Shown: positions 1-7,655 of the stretch, piece by piece | How positions within the stretch are numbered: the stretch's first letter is position 1 | Layout: every line of letters starts with the position of its first letter | DNA from: an uncultured Roseburia sp. | GTDB lineage: Bacteria; Bacillota; Clostridia; Lachnospirales; Lachnospiraceae | Assembly: GCA_947564465.1 (NCBI GenBank) | Contig: CANOCV010000003.1 | Coordinates: forward strand, 1-64,000 | DNA: 64,000 nucleotides | Direction of reading: 5' to 3' | Translations under genes and position numbers: made by a program | Notes under the pieces: model-generated | What the model saw: the letters and a program-made list of their open reading frames with translations, nothing else | The model's database searches: none | Told to the model about the DNA's origin: nothing

Positions 1-2
1 CT

Positions 3-2450
3 GAGAATGCGGCGGTTATGGCAGAAATAGAGGAAGGGGATTATACCTATACCGTGGAAGATGGCTGTGCCACGATCACAGGGTATATGGGAGATGAAGA
101 GGAGCTTGTGACCCCGACGACATTGGGAGGGTACCCGGTGACACAGATTGGAGATAAGGCGTTCAGCGGCAATGAATTTCGAAAAGTAACTATTTCAGAG
201 GGTGTCATCAGGGCTGGAGAAGCAGTATTCTGGAAATGTATTAATCTTGAGGAACTTTATCTTCCGTCGACCATACAGGTGATGAGTTATGCAGCACTTG
301 ACAGTACGTTTTCTTTGAAAAAAATCATTGTGGAGGAGGGCAACCTCAATTTTTTCAGCAGGGATGATGTGTTGTATAAACGAGTTAGTGATGGGATCAC
401 GTTATATACTTATCCTGCAGACAGAGAGGGGACAGAGTATGTGGTTCCGTATTTTGTTGACTCCATAATAGCATGGGCATTTTCTGACCTTCAGAATTTG
501 ACGGAATTATATGTTCCAGAAACGGTGAAGGATATCTCGTTTCGGGTGTTTTGTGAAGCCGTTAATCCAATTGATGTGTATTTGAACCATACAAATACGC
601 CGTTATTTGCAGCAGAAATGTTTTATAACATGCCATCTGGCTGTCATCTGATCGTTAAAAATCAGTCTGTGGCAGATGCGTTTGCACAAAAGAGTATTTT
701 TTATAATACCCTAGATTCCTCTATTGTTGTAATGGGGACAGATGATGTCTATCCGGCAATTCCGCTCACAAGCCTTACGTGGGACGGAACCAATACTACA
801 AAGAGCCTTCTTTTGACGCCGGGTCAGGCATTCTATGCCGGCAGCGCTTATCAGAAGCACCCGTACAATTCGACGGACAACATCACATGGAGCAGTTCGG
901 ATGAGAAGATTGCCAAAGTAGATGCAGTGAGTGGGAAGGTCCAGGCAAGCGGGATGCAGAATTATCCGTTAAAAACGGGGGAATGTACGGTAACCGGTGA
1001 AGCGGAGAGCGGGCATAAGATTGTTTTAGAGGTGACGGTATATCAGGAAGTAGAAAGTGTGGAGCTTCGATTTAATAACATAACGAATCCGGAGAAATAT
1101 ATCGTAGAGTATGATGAGAATGAAAATACACAGGGAATGAGATTGTATGCAATGCCTACGGTGGCAAATGCGGGAAAAAATGTATCTTGGCAGAGTTCCG
1201 ATGAACGTGTAGCATCTGTATTAAAAGATGAAGAAGATGGTGCACATGCAATTATGACGTTTTTATCTCCAGGCACCACAACCATCACGGCCACCCTCGA
1301 CGATAACGGCACCATCTGGACGAAATCATTTGTTCTTACGGTAACAAAGAAGCTCTCTGACTGCACCATTAGCACAATTTTTGACCAGATCTATACGGGC
1401 AGTGACATAACTCCGAAGATCACGGTGATGGACGGTGACAAGAGTCTGACAGAAGGAACGGATTACACGGTCACATACAGTAAAAACAAATCGGTCGGAA
1501 TGGCAGAAGCGGTCATTAACGGAATGGGGTGTTATACGGGAAGCTGTACCAAGAAGTTCCGGATTCAGGCAAAAGATTTTTCGAAAGATGCCACGGTGTC
1601 CGCAGGGGAGCCGGATGGGAACGGGTACTATCAGGAAGCCAATATTGCCGTGAAAATAGATGGGGTTACATTGGTGAAGGACACGGATTATACATTGACA
1701 CGGGATTCTGTAAGTGCGGACGGAACGGCATCCTATACGGTTACGGGCAGGGGAAACTATACCGGAACCATTTGCGGGATTATGTTTAAGATTGCGCAGC
1801 CGGCAGGAAATCAGGGAAACGGGAATGGAGCAGGAAATCCAAACGGCGGCAGCCAGAGTGGAAATAGCCAGGGTTCCGGCACAAATCCGGCCCTTAAGAG
1901 CCAGACCATCACCGGCGCAGCGTCTTCTTACAAAAAAACGTATGGCGCAAAGGCATTTGTAATCCCGGCCAAAGCCCAGGGGAGCATTACCTTTGCGTCT
2001 GATAATACAAAAGTGGCTAAAGTAGACGCGGATACAGGGAAAGTGACGATTACCGGGACGGGAATCTGTACCATCACCATAACGGCAGCGGCAAAGGATG
2101 ATTACCGGAAGGCAGTAAAGCAGGTCAGTCTGACGGTTGTCCCGAAGAAGACAGCCGTAATTTACAAGAAATCCAAAAAGAGCGGCCAGCTGACGGTGAA
2201 GTGGAAAAAGGCCGGCGGAGCGGACGGCTATGAACTGCAGTATTCTACAAGCAAGAAGTTTACGAAGAAGACCACGAAAACGGAAACCATAAAGAAAGGC
2301 AAGACAGTTTCCAAAACATTAAAAGCTCTGAAACAGGGAAAGAGATACTATGTCAGGGTACGTGCCTATAAAGATGTAAAACAGAACGGAAAAACCCGGG
2401 CAATATATGGAAGCTGGAGCGGCAAAATATATGCTGTATGTAAAAAATAA
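3..2450 (+). CDS. BspA-like surface protein with Big2 and Fn3 domains (5' partial)
   Basis: The reading frame is open from base 3 and the first ATG (base 18) has no ribosome site, so the N-terminus with its expected signal peptide probably lies outside the window. About 230 residues of leucine-rich BspA-type (LRR_5) sequence come first, with motifs such as GDKAFSG. Two Big2-like immunoglobulin folds follow (roughly residues 245-345 and 350-445, with WSSSDEKIAKVD and WQSSDERVASV). Then come two modules containing a YTG signature (450-600), a Gly/Asn/Ser linker (about 600-632), a further Big-like module and a Lys-rich Fn3-like C-terminus ending in a basic tail. Such proteins are secreted, wall-associated and often bind host or glycan ligands, but no ligand can be named here. 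There is no LPXTG sorting motif. The last 170 residues resemble the C-terminus of the GH16 protein at 48246-52676. Confidence 0.85.
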   Translation, partial: ENAAVMAEIEEGDYTYTVEDGCATITGYMGDEEELVTPTTLGGYPVTQIGDKAFSGNEFRKVTISEGVIRAGEAVFWKCINLEELYLPSTIQVMSYAALDSTFSLKKIIVEEGNLNFFSRDDVLYKRVSDGITLYTYPADREGTEYVVPYFVDSIIAWAFSDLQNLTELYVPETVKDISFRVFCEAVNPIDVYLNHTNTPLFAAEMFYNMPSGCHLIVKNQSVADAFAQKSIFYNTLDSSIVVMGTDDVYPAIPLTSLTWDGTNTTKSLLLTPGQAFYAGSAYQKHPYNSTDNITWSSSDEKIAKVDAVSGKVQASGMQNYPLKTGECTVTGEAESGHKIVLEVTVYQEVESVELRFNNITNPEKYIVEYDENENTQGMRLYAMPTVANAGKNVSWQSSDERVASVLKDEEDGAHAIMTFLSPGTTTITATLDDNGTIWTKSFVLTVTKKLSDCTISTIFDQIYTGSDITPKITVMDGDKSLTEGTDYTVTYSKNKSVGMAEAVINGMGCYTGSCTKKFRIQAKDFSKDATVSAGEPDGNGYYQEANIAVKIDGVTLVKDTDYTLTRDSVSADGTASYTVTGRGNYTGTICGIMFKIAQPAGNQGNGNGAGNPNGGSQSGNSQGSGTNPALKSQTITGAASSYKKTYGAKAFVIPAKAQGSITFASDNTKVAKVDADTGKVTITGTGICTITITAAAKDDYRKAVKQVSLTVVPKKTAVIYKKSKKSGQLTVKWKKAGGADGYELQYSTSKKFTKKTTKTETIKKGKTVSKTLKALKQGKRYYVRVRAYKDVKQNGKTRAIYGSWSGKIYAVCKK

Positions 2451-2629
2451 TGTAACCGCCAGCGGAACAGATCACAGGCTTCTCCGGAGTGTCGGGTATG
2501 GGGAAGCATTTGTTTAGTATGGGCTTTAGCCTGTTGAGGGCATTGGAGTTTTTCGTGTTCCGAAAAATGAAAATGTCCGAAACCAAAACCCATCTGCTAT
2601 GCGCAGCATCATAAACTTAAGAAAAATCC

Positions 2630-2660
2630 AAAGGAATCTGTCAACAGGTTCCTTTCTTTA
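2630..2660 (+). terminator. Terminator-like hairpin
   Basis: AAAGGAATCTGT (2630-2641) pairs with ACAGGTTCCTTT (2644-2655) through one T-G pair and a two-base loop, followed by CTTTATG. It lies 180 bases after the BspA-like gene stop. It could end that transcript or be part of the mobile-element remnant that follows. Confidence 0.5.
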
Positions 2661-2685
2661 TGTTAGAATACAGACAGGGGTGCAT

Positions 2686-2877
2686 ATGGATAAATCTTAT
2701 AAAAGAAGATTTCAAAAGTTTTTCGAATCATTATCTGATCCGGAGCTTATAAATTATGCAAGACAAAACGGAAAAAATACTTTTTCAAGAAAGCGGAAAA
2801 TGCCTTTCAAAGACATGCTGCTATGCTGTCTTTTTAAAAATGTTGTGGTCAAGCATTTTTGTAACACTTGTGGCTAA
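2686..2877 (+). pseudogene. Transposase remnant, N-terminal stump
   Basis: The reading from ATG 2686 gives a basic start (MDKSYKRRFQKFF) followed by SDPELINYARQ and a MPFKDMLLCCLF segment. These resemble the N-terminus of an IS4-like transposase common in Lachnospiraceae; this is recognised by eye only. The similarity stops after about 50 codons, near base 2835, and the frame closes at 2877. No DDE catalytic core remains, so it cannot be active. It marks the left edge of the AT-rich SDR/S-2TMbeta island and suggests past insertion or rearrangement there. Confidence 0.5.
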
Positions 2878-2907
2878 AAAATTTCACATGCTCTTGTTTG
2901 CGGACAA

Positions 2908-3618
2908 TCATGTTTCACGTTCATATGTAACATCTCCCATGTATATTGGTTTTCCATCATCGGCAACACAATGCCAGAATTTTCCGACCATTTTGTATGG
3001 ACGTTGTCTGTCAGATAAATTGGATGTATCGATCTGCATACTTTCATAGCCAATACGATTTTCAGGATATCCTTGTTCCTGAAGAAGACCAAAATATTCT
3101 ACTTTGTATAAAATTGTTAAATTTGCATTGTCCCAGTCCGCCGATAGCGAACGCCATGTAAAAAAATCTCCCATAGAAGGCAATATTTTAATTGTATGGC
3201 ATGTTTGGTCAATTTCTACATATGATGGAACACTTTTTATGTTTGATGCTATCCAGCCGGTGTTGTCAAGTCCCTTTGTATATATTGTGGTATCTTTCCA
3301 TTTACCACTTAAATTATATTGTGGAAAATGTTTTTTCCAACCCTTTTTGTCAATATAATTTAGAAGAGAGAAATATATAAAAGTTGCAATTGATGTTGGA
3401 GTTACAAACCCAATAAGTAAATTGAGAATATAAGAATAAAAAGATTTATTATTTTCATTGATTATTGCAATTTTGGTGTCAGTTGACAACTTATCAAAAA
3501 AACATAAAATTCCATCATTAATGTGATAGAAAACAAAAGCCAGAATTACCCAGCATGCTATACAGAATAACAAAGCATATCCTTTACGTTTTTCATAATA
3601 ATCCTTTAGTTCTCTCAT
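2908..3618 (-). CDS. Two-TM, beta-rich membrane protein resembling Cap15 / S-2TMbeta effectors
   Basis: A 236-residue protein. Two hydrophobic helices lie at about residues 14-33 and 62-89, and a beta-strand-rich domain follows from about residue 98. That domain carries NLSGKWKD, VEIDQTCHTIKI, FTWRSLSADW and a C-terminal GKFWHC...GDVTYER pattern. This layout matches the SMODS-associated 2TM-beta family. Its best-known member, Cap15, is a CBASS antiphage effector whose beta-barrel binds a cyclic nucleotide and whose helices disrupt the inner membrane. No CD-NTase is next to it, so the ligand is unknown. The start has AAGGAGG six bases upstream and overlaps the end of the SDR gene by 26 bases, indicating translational coupling. 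The DNA is clearly AT-rich relative to the rest of the window. Family assignment is by pattern and should be treated as probable, not proven. Confidence 0.6.
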   Translation of the reverse strand: MRELKDYYEKRKGYALLFCIACWVILAFVFYHINDGILCFFDKLSTDTKIAIINENNKSFYSYILNLLIGFVTPTSIATFIYFSLLNYIDKKGWKKHFPQYNLSGKWKDTTIYTKGLDNTGWIASNIKSVPSYVEIDQTCHTIKILPSMGDFFTWRSLSADWDNANLTILYKVEYFGLLQEQGYPENRIGYESMQIDTSNLSDRQRPYKMVGKFWHCVADDGKPIYMGDVTYERET

Positions 3619-4354
3619 TTAAATCCTCCTTCCAGATGGTATTACGTTCGTAGTACCCTTTATGATAAAAAGAATCACTATATTTAAACAAATTAATAAT
3701 ATTTCCATTAACTAGAGGTGTGAGATTTTCGACAGTTTGTTCAATACATTTTGTCAATTCTTCTAAAGTAGGATAGTTCTCATGAAATTCTTCCGGCTTT
3801 GTTTGAATAACACTGTTTGTTTTAATGGATGGCAGGGCGAATGCATTGGCAAAAATGTTATATTGAGATTGTTCATTTGCAACACATTTTATCAAGCATT
3901 CTATGGCAGCTTTAGCTGATGTAAATGCTGCCATATCCGGATAATTGTATTTTACAGAATTACAGCTAAAGGCAATTATTTTTCCGCCGCCGACGGTTTT
4001 CATTATAGGAACAACAGCCTTTATTACCCCAAATAAGGTAACATAGTGACTTAGTATGAGTGAAACGGCTTCATTAAAATAAGTTTGTTCTATGGACTTA
4101 TGTGTCCAAAAATCGCCAACGCTATGTATTAATGTAAATGGTGAAGAAAAAATCTCTTGAATTTTTTCTCTCATATTTATCAAATGTGATTCGTTGGTCA
4201 GATCAATTCCATCCGTCCATGGATGGATAGAAGATAAGGCGTTATCTTTTGCAGAACGAGAGACAAGAAATAATTCATGTCCTTGTTTGCTTAGATACTG
4301 AGCCAATGCATATCCTATTTCGGAATTTGCTCCGGTAATTACATATTTACTCAT
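3593..4354 (-). CDS. SDR-fold protein with degenerate catalytic site
   Basis: A 253-residue short-chain dehydrogenase/reductase fold. A nucleotide-binding TGANSEIG loop opens the protein and HSVG stands where NNAG is usual. Aligning by hand on the FTSAK segment (usual YxxxK), the catalytic Tyr is Phe (codon at 3923-3925). The catalytic Ser, 13 residues earlier, is Cys (codon at 3962-3964), and the tetrad Asn position reads Thr. Only the Lys is kept. It may therefore bind NAD(P) without being an ordinary dehydrogenase. A GGGGAGGAG ribosome site precedes the ATG. It is the first gene of a coupled pair with the S-2TMbeta protein, which suggests a sensor or regulatory partner role; that is inference. 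It could also be an SDR with unusual chemistry. Confidence 0.75.
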   Translation of the reverse strand: MSKYVITGANSEIGYALAQYLSKQGHELFLVSRSAKDNALSSIHPWTDGIDLTNESHLINMREKIQEIFSSPFTLIHSVGDFWTHKSIEQTYFNEAVSLILSHYVTLFGVIKAVVPIMKTVGGGKIIAFSCNSVKYNYPDMAAFTSAKAAIECLIKCVANEQSQYNIFANAFALPSIKTNSVIQTKPEEFHENYPTLEELTKCIEQTVENLTPLVNGNIINLFKYSDSFYHKGYYERNTIWKEDLNERTKGLL

Positions 4355-4660
4355 GTTTTTCTCCTCCCCAATTTTGGATTTTTATTATTAAAAATAGTAT
4401 GTGTCATTAACGTATTTTGAAATTTGAAGAACCGAAAAATAAGAGATAAAAATATCTATTTACAGATCATGAATAAAGATGACTTATAATTAATGATACA
4501 TGATTGTTTTCTTTTTTTCAATATCAAAATACGAATTTTGTCAAGACGGTTTTTATGTATTTTTAATTGAGATAAAGAATGATATATGCTAAGATCAAGG
4601 TATAGATTTGGAAGTTTTGTAGTAGATTAAATGATATAACTATTTCGTACGAGGATACAC
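4355..4660. other. AT-rich divergent intergenic region
   Basis: About 306 bases separate the minus-strand SDR gene from rtcB. The stretch is very AT-rich and no reading frame with a ribosome site was seen. One good plus-strand promoter (4567-4595) is listed separately. On the minus strand a TTGACA lies at 4539-4544 without a convincing -10, so the SDR promoter was not located with confidence. Confidence 0.6.
4567..4595 (+). promoter_or_regulatory. Candidate sigma-A promoter for rtcB
   Basis: TTGAGA (4567-4572), a 17-base spacer, then TAAGAT (4590-4595) preceded by TGC, an extended -10. It lies 65 bases before the rtcB ATG. No RtcR-type sigma-54 arrangement was seen. Confidence 0.5.
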
Positions 4661-5866
4661 ATGATAGAATTAAAAGGAAAATATAACGAATCAAAAATTT
4701 TTACGGATGTTGTAGATGAGGCGTCTATTTCACAAGTGCTTCTTTTGCTTAATCAGGAGTTTGTATCCGGCAGCAAGATCAGAATGATGCCGGATATTCA
4801 TGCCGGCGCCGGCTGTACAATTGGAACAACCATGACGATTACGGATAAAATTGTTCCGAATCTGGTAGGAGTAGATATTGGCTGTGGAATGGAGACTATT
4901 AGAATCAAGGAAAAACATACAGAATTGCAAAAATTGGATAAGTTAATTTACGAAAAAATTCCGTCCGGATTTAATGTGCGGGAGAAAACACATAGATATT
5001 TTGAAGAAATAAATCTCGAAGATTTATATTGTTATAAGTATATTGATCCCAGAAGGGCAGAAAAAAGTCTGGGAACCTTAGGTGGGGGCAACCATTTTAT
5101 AGAGGCAAATAAAGATGAGGAAGGAAATATTTATGTAGTAGTACATTCCGGCAGCCGTCATTTGGGGCTTGAAGTGGCTAATTATTATCAGGAAGAAGGA
5201 TATAAGTCGTTAAACGGGTCTGCGCAAAGGGACGTGGATGCCTTGGTTGCTGACTTAAAGTCACAGGGGAGAGAGAAAGAAATTCAAAAAAGTATCACAA
5301 TACTTAAAAACACTAAGAGAACAAATATTCCAAAACAGCTGGCGTATGTGTCCGGTGAATTATTTGATCATTATATTCACGATATGAAGATCGTTCAAAG
5401 ATATGCGAAGTTAAACAGACAGGCGATGATGGATGAAATAGTAAAAGGAATGAAATTGCATGTTGTGGAACAATTTACGACAATCCATAATTACATTGAT
5501 ACGGACGCAATGATTTTAAGAAAAGGGGCAGTATCTGCAAAGAAAGGTGAAAAATTACTTATTCCGATAAATATGAGAGACGGATCTTTGATTTGTATTG
5601 GGAAAGGCAATGATGAGTGGAACCAGTCGGCTCCGCATGGCGCAGGACGGTTGATGAGCCGATCGGCAGCGAAAGAATCTTTTACAGTGTCAGAATTTAA
5701 AAATCAGATGAGCGGAATCTATACAACATCCGTTAATAAGGATACCTTGGATGAATGTCCGATGGCCTATAAAGGAATGGATGATATTGTAAATAATATC
5801 GGGGATACAGTTGAGATTATACGGGTTATAAAACCGATATATAATTTCAAAGCCGGCGGAGAATAA
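4661..5866 (+). CDS. rtcB: RNA-splicing ligase RtcB
   Basis: A 401-residue RtcB. This Mn/GTP-dependent ligase joins 2',3'-cyclic phosphate (or 3'-phosphate) and 5'-OH RNA ends, used for tRNA or rRNA repair in bacteria. Metal-binding motifs are present in order: PDIHAGAG, GVDIGCGM with the metal Cys, GGGNHFIE and HSGSRHLG. The HGAGR motif, whose His takes up GMP, is followed by SRSAAKE. Length fits the bacterial family. A GAGGATACAC site precedes the ATG. No rtcA or rtcR is adjacent. It is transcribed away from the SDR/S-2TMbeta pair and ends at its own terminator, so it is a single-gene unit. RNA-end repair near a possible defence pair is suggestive but unproven. Confidence 0.95.
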   Translation: MIELKGKYNESKIFTDVVDEASISQVLLLLNQEFVSGSKIRMMPDIHAGAGCTIGTTMTITDKIVPNLVGVDIGCGMETIRIKEKHTELQKLDKLIYEKIPSGFNVREKTHRYFEEINLEDLYCYKYIDPRRAEKSLGTLGGGNHFIEANKDEEGNIYVVVHSGSRHLGLEVANYYQEEGYKSLNGSAQRDVDALVADLKSQGREKEIQKSITILKNTKRTNIPKQLAYVSGELFDHYIHDMKIVQRYAKLNRQAMMDEIVKGMKLHVVEQFTTIHNYIDTDAMILRKGAVSAKKGEKLLIPINMRDGSLICIGKGNDEWNQSAPHGAGRLMSRSAAKESFTVSEFKNQMSGIYTTSVNKDTLDECPMAYKGMDDIVNNIGDTVEIIRVIKPIYNFKAGGE

Positions 5867-5932
5867 TGCCAATAAAAGAACTGTAAATTATATCAAAAAA
5901 TGTGTCAAAATTTAATTAACCGGAAAGTAAGG

Positions 5933-5960
5933 GCGATACCATGAATGCGTATCGCTTTTA
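5933..5960 (+). terminator. Rho-independent terminator after rtcB
   Basis: GCGATAC (5933-5939) pairs with GTATCGC (5949-5955) and is followed directly by TTTTATTGT. It lies 67 bases after the rtcB stop. Confidence 0.75.
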
Positions 5961-6000
5961 TTGTATCATAGAAAAGACCTTGTTGCTGTGAAGTGTAAAA
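5961..6000 (+). repeat. Half copy of the ATCATAGGAAAG intergenic repeat
   Basis: The sequence from TTGTATCATAGAAAAG through GCTGTGAAGTG closely matches the left arm and loop of the palindromic element found complete at 52732-52795 and 52891-52954 and, diverged, at 42154-42216. The right arm (CTTTCCTATGATATAA) is missing here; a different palindromic block follows. Confidence 0.65.
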
Positions 6001-6071
6001 GGATTTATTCCCGCGAGCAATAAGCCAAGCAGCCGCGCTAAGTGTCCTGCGGGTAAAGTGCCCTGTGGGTG

Positions 6072-6141
6072 CAAATACCCCGCCCCTTGGGGGCAAAAGA
6101 GCAAGCCAGGTCATGCCCCGTAGCTTGCTGCGGGGTATTTG
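6072..6141. repeat. Multi-arm palindromic element upstream of dpaA
   Basis: CAAATACCCCGC (6072-6083) is perfectly complementary to GCGGGGTATTTG (6130-6141). Directly inside it AGCAAGC (6100-6106) pairs with GCTTGCT (6123-6129), giving a long two-step stem. It could act as a terminator remnant, a transcript stabiliser or part of the composite repeat family noted elsewhere in the window. The 329-base gap between rtcB and dpaA (5867-6195) otherwise holds only the terminator, the half repeat and the promoter listed here. Confidence 0.6.
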
Positions 6142-6147
6142 ACTTTC

Positions 6148-6175
6148 ACATCAAGGCGGTATATTGCATATTTTA
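6148..6175 (+). promoter_or_regulatory. Candidate sigma-K (late mother-cell) promoter for dpaAB
   Basis: CATATTTTA (6167-6175) fits the sigma-K -10 consensus CATANNNTA exactly, and AC (6148-6149) lies 17 bases upstream at the -35 position. Transcription would begin near 6182, just ahead of the GGGAGG ribosome site of dpaA. Dipicolinate synthase is a known late mother-cell product in Bacillus, which supports the reading. Confidence 0.5.
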
Positions 6176-6195
6176 AGGTATGCGGGAGGCGTGTT

Positions 6196-7071
6196 ATGTG
6201 TAAAAGAGAAATCTTAATGATAGGCGGAGATGACCGCCAGTATTATATGGCACAGCATTTGAGAAAATCCGGATTTACAGTATGGGTTTATGGTACAGTA
6301 TTTGAAGATAAAAGAGAGAACAATAATTATCTGCGGACGAAATCAGAAGTCTTTGCGGTGATGGAACGTGAGAGTGTGCAGGTAGTGCTTCCCGTTCCGG
6401 TGACGGTTGACGGAAAAACGGTGAAGGGAAGCGGCGGGGAGATTTACCTGGAAGAAATATGCCCTCACATGAAGGAAAAAGATATTTTATATGGGGGAAA
6501 TCTGCCGGAGCCGTTGCGTTGCGACTGTGAGATGAAACAGGGGCAATGCAGAGATTTTATGAAGTCCGAGCGTGTGGCCTTATTAAATGCGGTTGCAACG
6601 GCGGAGGGAAGTATAGCAGAAGCGTGTACACTCGGAAAATCGCAGCTTACCGGGAGTAATTGCCTTGTTCTGGGATATGGAAGGTGCGGAGAGGTGCTTG
6701 CCGATAAGTTAAAACAGTTCGGGGGAAACGTAACTGTGATGGAGCGGAAGAAAATCTTAAGGGCAAGGGCCGGTGTGCATGGACATCAGGCCTGTGATTT
6801 TGAGATGGAAAAAGTAAAGCCGGGAGTGTACGCGTATATTTTTAATACGGTTCCGGCGTTGGTGATAGATGAGGCATTTTTACAAAAATGCAGTGAGGAC
6901 ACGGTCATTATTGATATTGCCTCGGCGCCGGGCGGAGTGGATTATCAGGCAGCCCAAAGGCTGAAGATCACGGCAAAATTGTGTCCCGGCCTGCCGGGCA
7001 AATATGCGCCAAAGACTGCGGGAGAGATTCTTGCGAACGTAATTATTGAAAATGAAAAGGAGTTGTCATGA
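6196..7071 (+). CDS. dpaA: Dipicolinate synthase subunit A
   Basis: A 291-residue SpoVFA/DpaA protein. With DpaB it converts the diaminopimelate-pathway intermediate (dihydroxy-tetrahydrodipicolinate) to dipicolinic acid in the mother cell for storage in the spore core. The N-terminal MIGGDDRQYYMA motif is typical, and a C-terminal Rossmann region carries the GYGRCGEVLA nucleotide loop. The frame is open further upstream (from 6139), but ATG 6196 has GGGAGG six bases before it and starts at the conserved position. The stop overlaps dpaB by four bases (ATGA). A sigma-K-like promoter lies just upstream. It shows that the organism forms, or recently formed, spores. Confidence 0.93.
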   Translation: MCKREILMIGGDDRQYYMAQHLRKSGFTVWVYGTVFEDKRENNNYLRTKSEVFAVMERESVQVVLPVPVTVDGKTVKGSGGEIYLEEICPHMKEKDILYGGNLPEPLRCDCEMKQGQCRDFMKSERVALLNAVATAEGSIAEACTLGKSQLTGSNCLVLGYGRCGEVLADKLKQFGGNVTVMERKKILRARAGVHGHQACDFEMEKVKPGVYAYIFNTVPALVIDEAFLQKCSEDTVIIDIASAPGGVDYQAAQRLKITAKLCPGLPGKYAPKTAGEILANVIIENEKELS

Positions 7072-7655
7072 AAAAGTATGATACCACAGTCGGTTTTGCA
7101 ATCACCGGCTCGTTTTGTACTTTTGATAAAATTACAACGGTAATAGAATCACTTGTGGAGGACGGAGCGCATGTCATACCGATATTTTCCGACAATGCGC
7201 AGACACTGGATACGAGATTTGGCCAGGCGGATGATTTTGTAAAGCAGATTGAAAAAATAACGGGACATGAGGCCATTAAGACCATTCCGGAGGCGGAACC
7301 GATTGGGCCGAAGGGATATCTCGATGCACTTGTCATTGCGCCGTGTACCGGAAATACAATGGCAAAGCTCTGTAACGGGATTACGGACACTCCGGTATTG
7401 ATGGCGGCAAAGGCGCATTTAAGGAATGAAAAGCCGCTTATCATTTCCATGTCAAGCAATGACGCGCTGGGAATGAACTTAAAAAATATCGGAATGCTGA
7501 TGAATATGAAAAATATATATTTTGTGCCGTTTGGCCAGGACAATTACCACAAAAAGCCAAACTCCATGATAGCGCATGTGGAGTTAATTGCAGAAACGGT
7601 TGAGGCAGCCTTAGAGGGCAGGCAGATACAGCCCATTGTGCGGTCGCCGTTTTAA
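7068..7655 (+). CDS. dpaB: Dipicolinate synthase subunit B
   Basis: A 195-residue flavoprotein-family (PF02441-type) subunit, SpoVFB/DpaB, the usual length. Recognisable elements are VGFAITGSFCTF at the start, APCTGNTMAKL in the middle and FVPFGQDNYHKKPNS near the end. It works as a complex with DpaA to make dipicolinate. The start codon overlaps the dpaA stop by four bases, so the two are translated together. It belongs to the same flavoprotein superfamily as the N-terminal domain of CoaBC, encoded a few genes downstream. Confidence 0.93.
   Translation: MKKYDTTVGFAITGSFCTFDKITTVIESLVEDGAHVIPIFSDNAQTLDTRFGQADDFVKQIEKITGHEAIKTIPEAEPIGPKGYLDALVIAPCTGNTMAKLCNGITDTPVLMAAKAHLRNEKPLIISMSSNDALGMNLKNIGMLMNMKNIYFVPFGQDNYHKKPNSMIAHVELIAETVEAALEGRQIQPIVRSPF

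Noticed and set aside
2450..2600. Complete insertion sequence at the left of the SDR island
   Set aside because: No matching terminal inverted repeats and no catalytic core; only a transposase N-terminal stump remains.
5905..6114. Minus-strand open frame of 69 codons after rtcB
   Set aside because: It runs through the palindromic element and half repeat, has no ribosome site and no recognisable motif.
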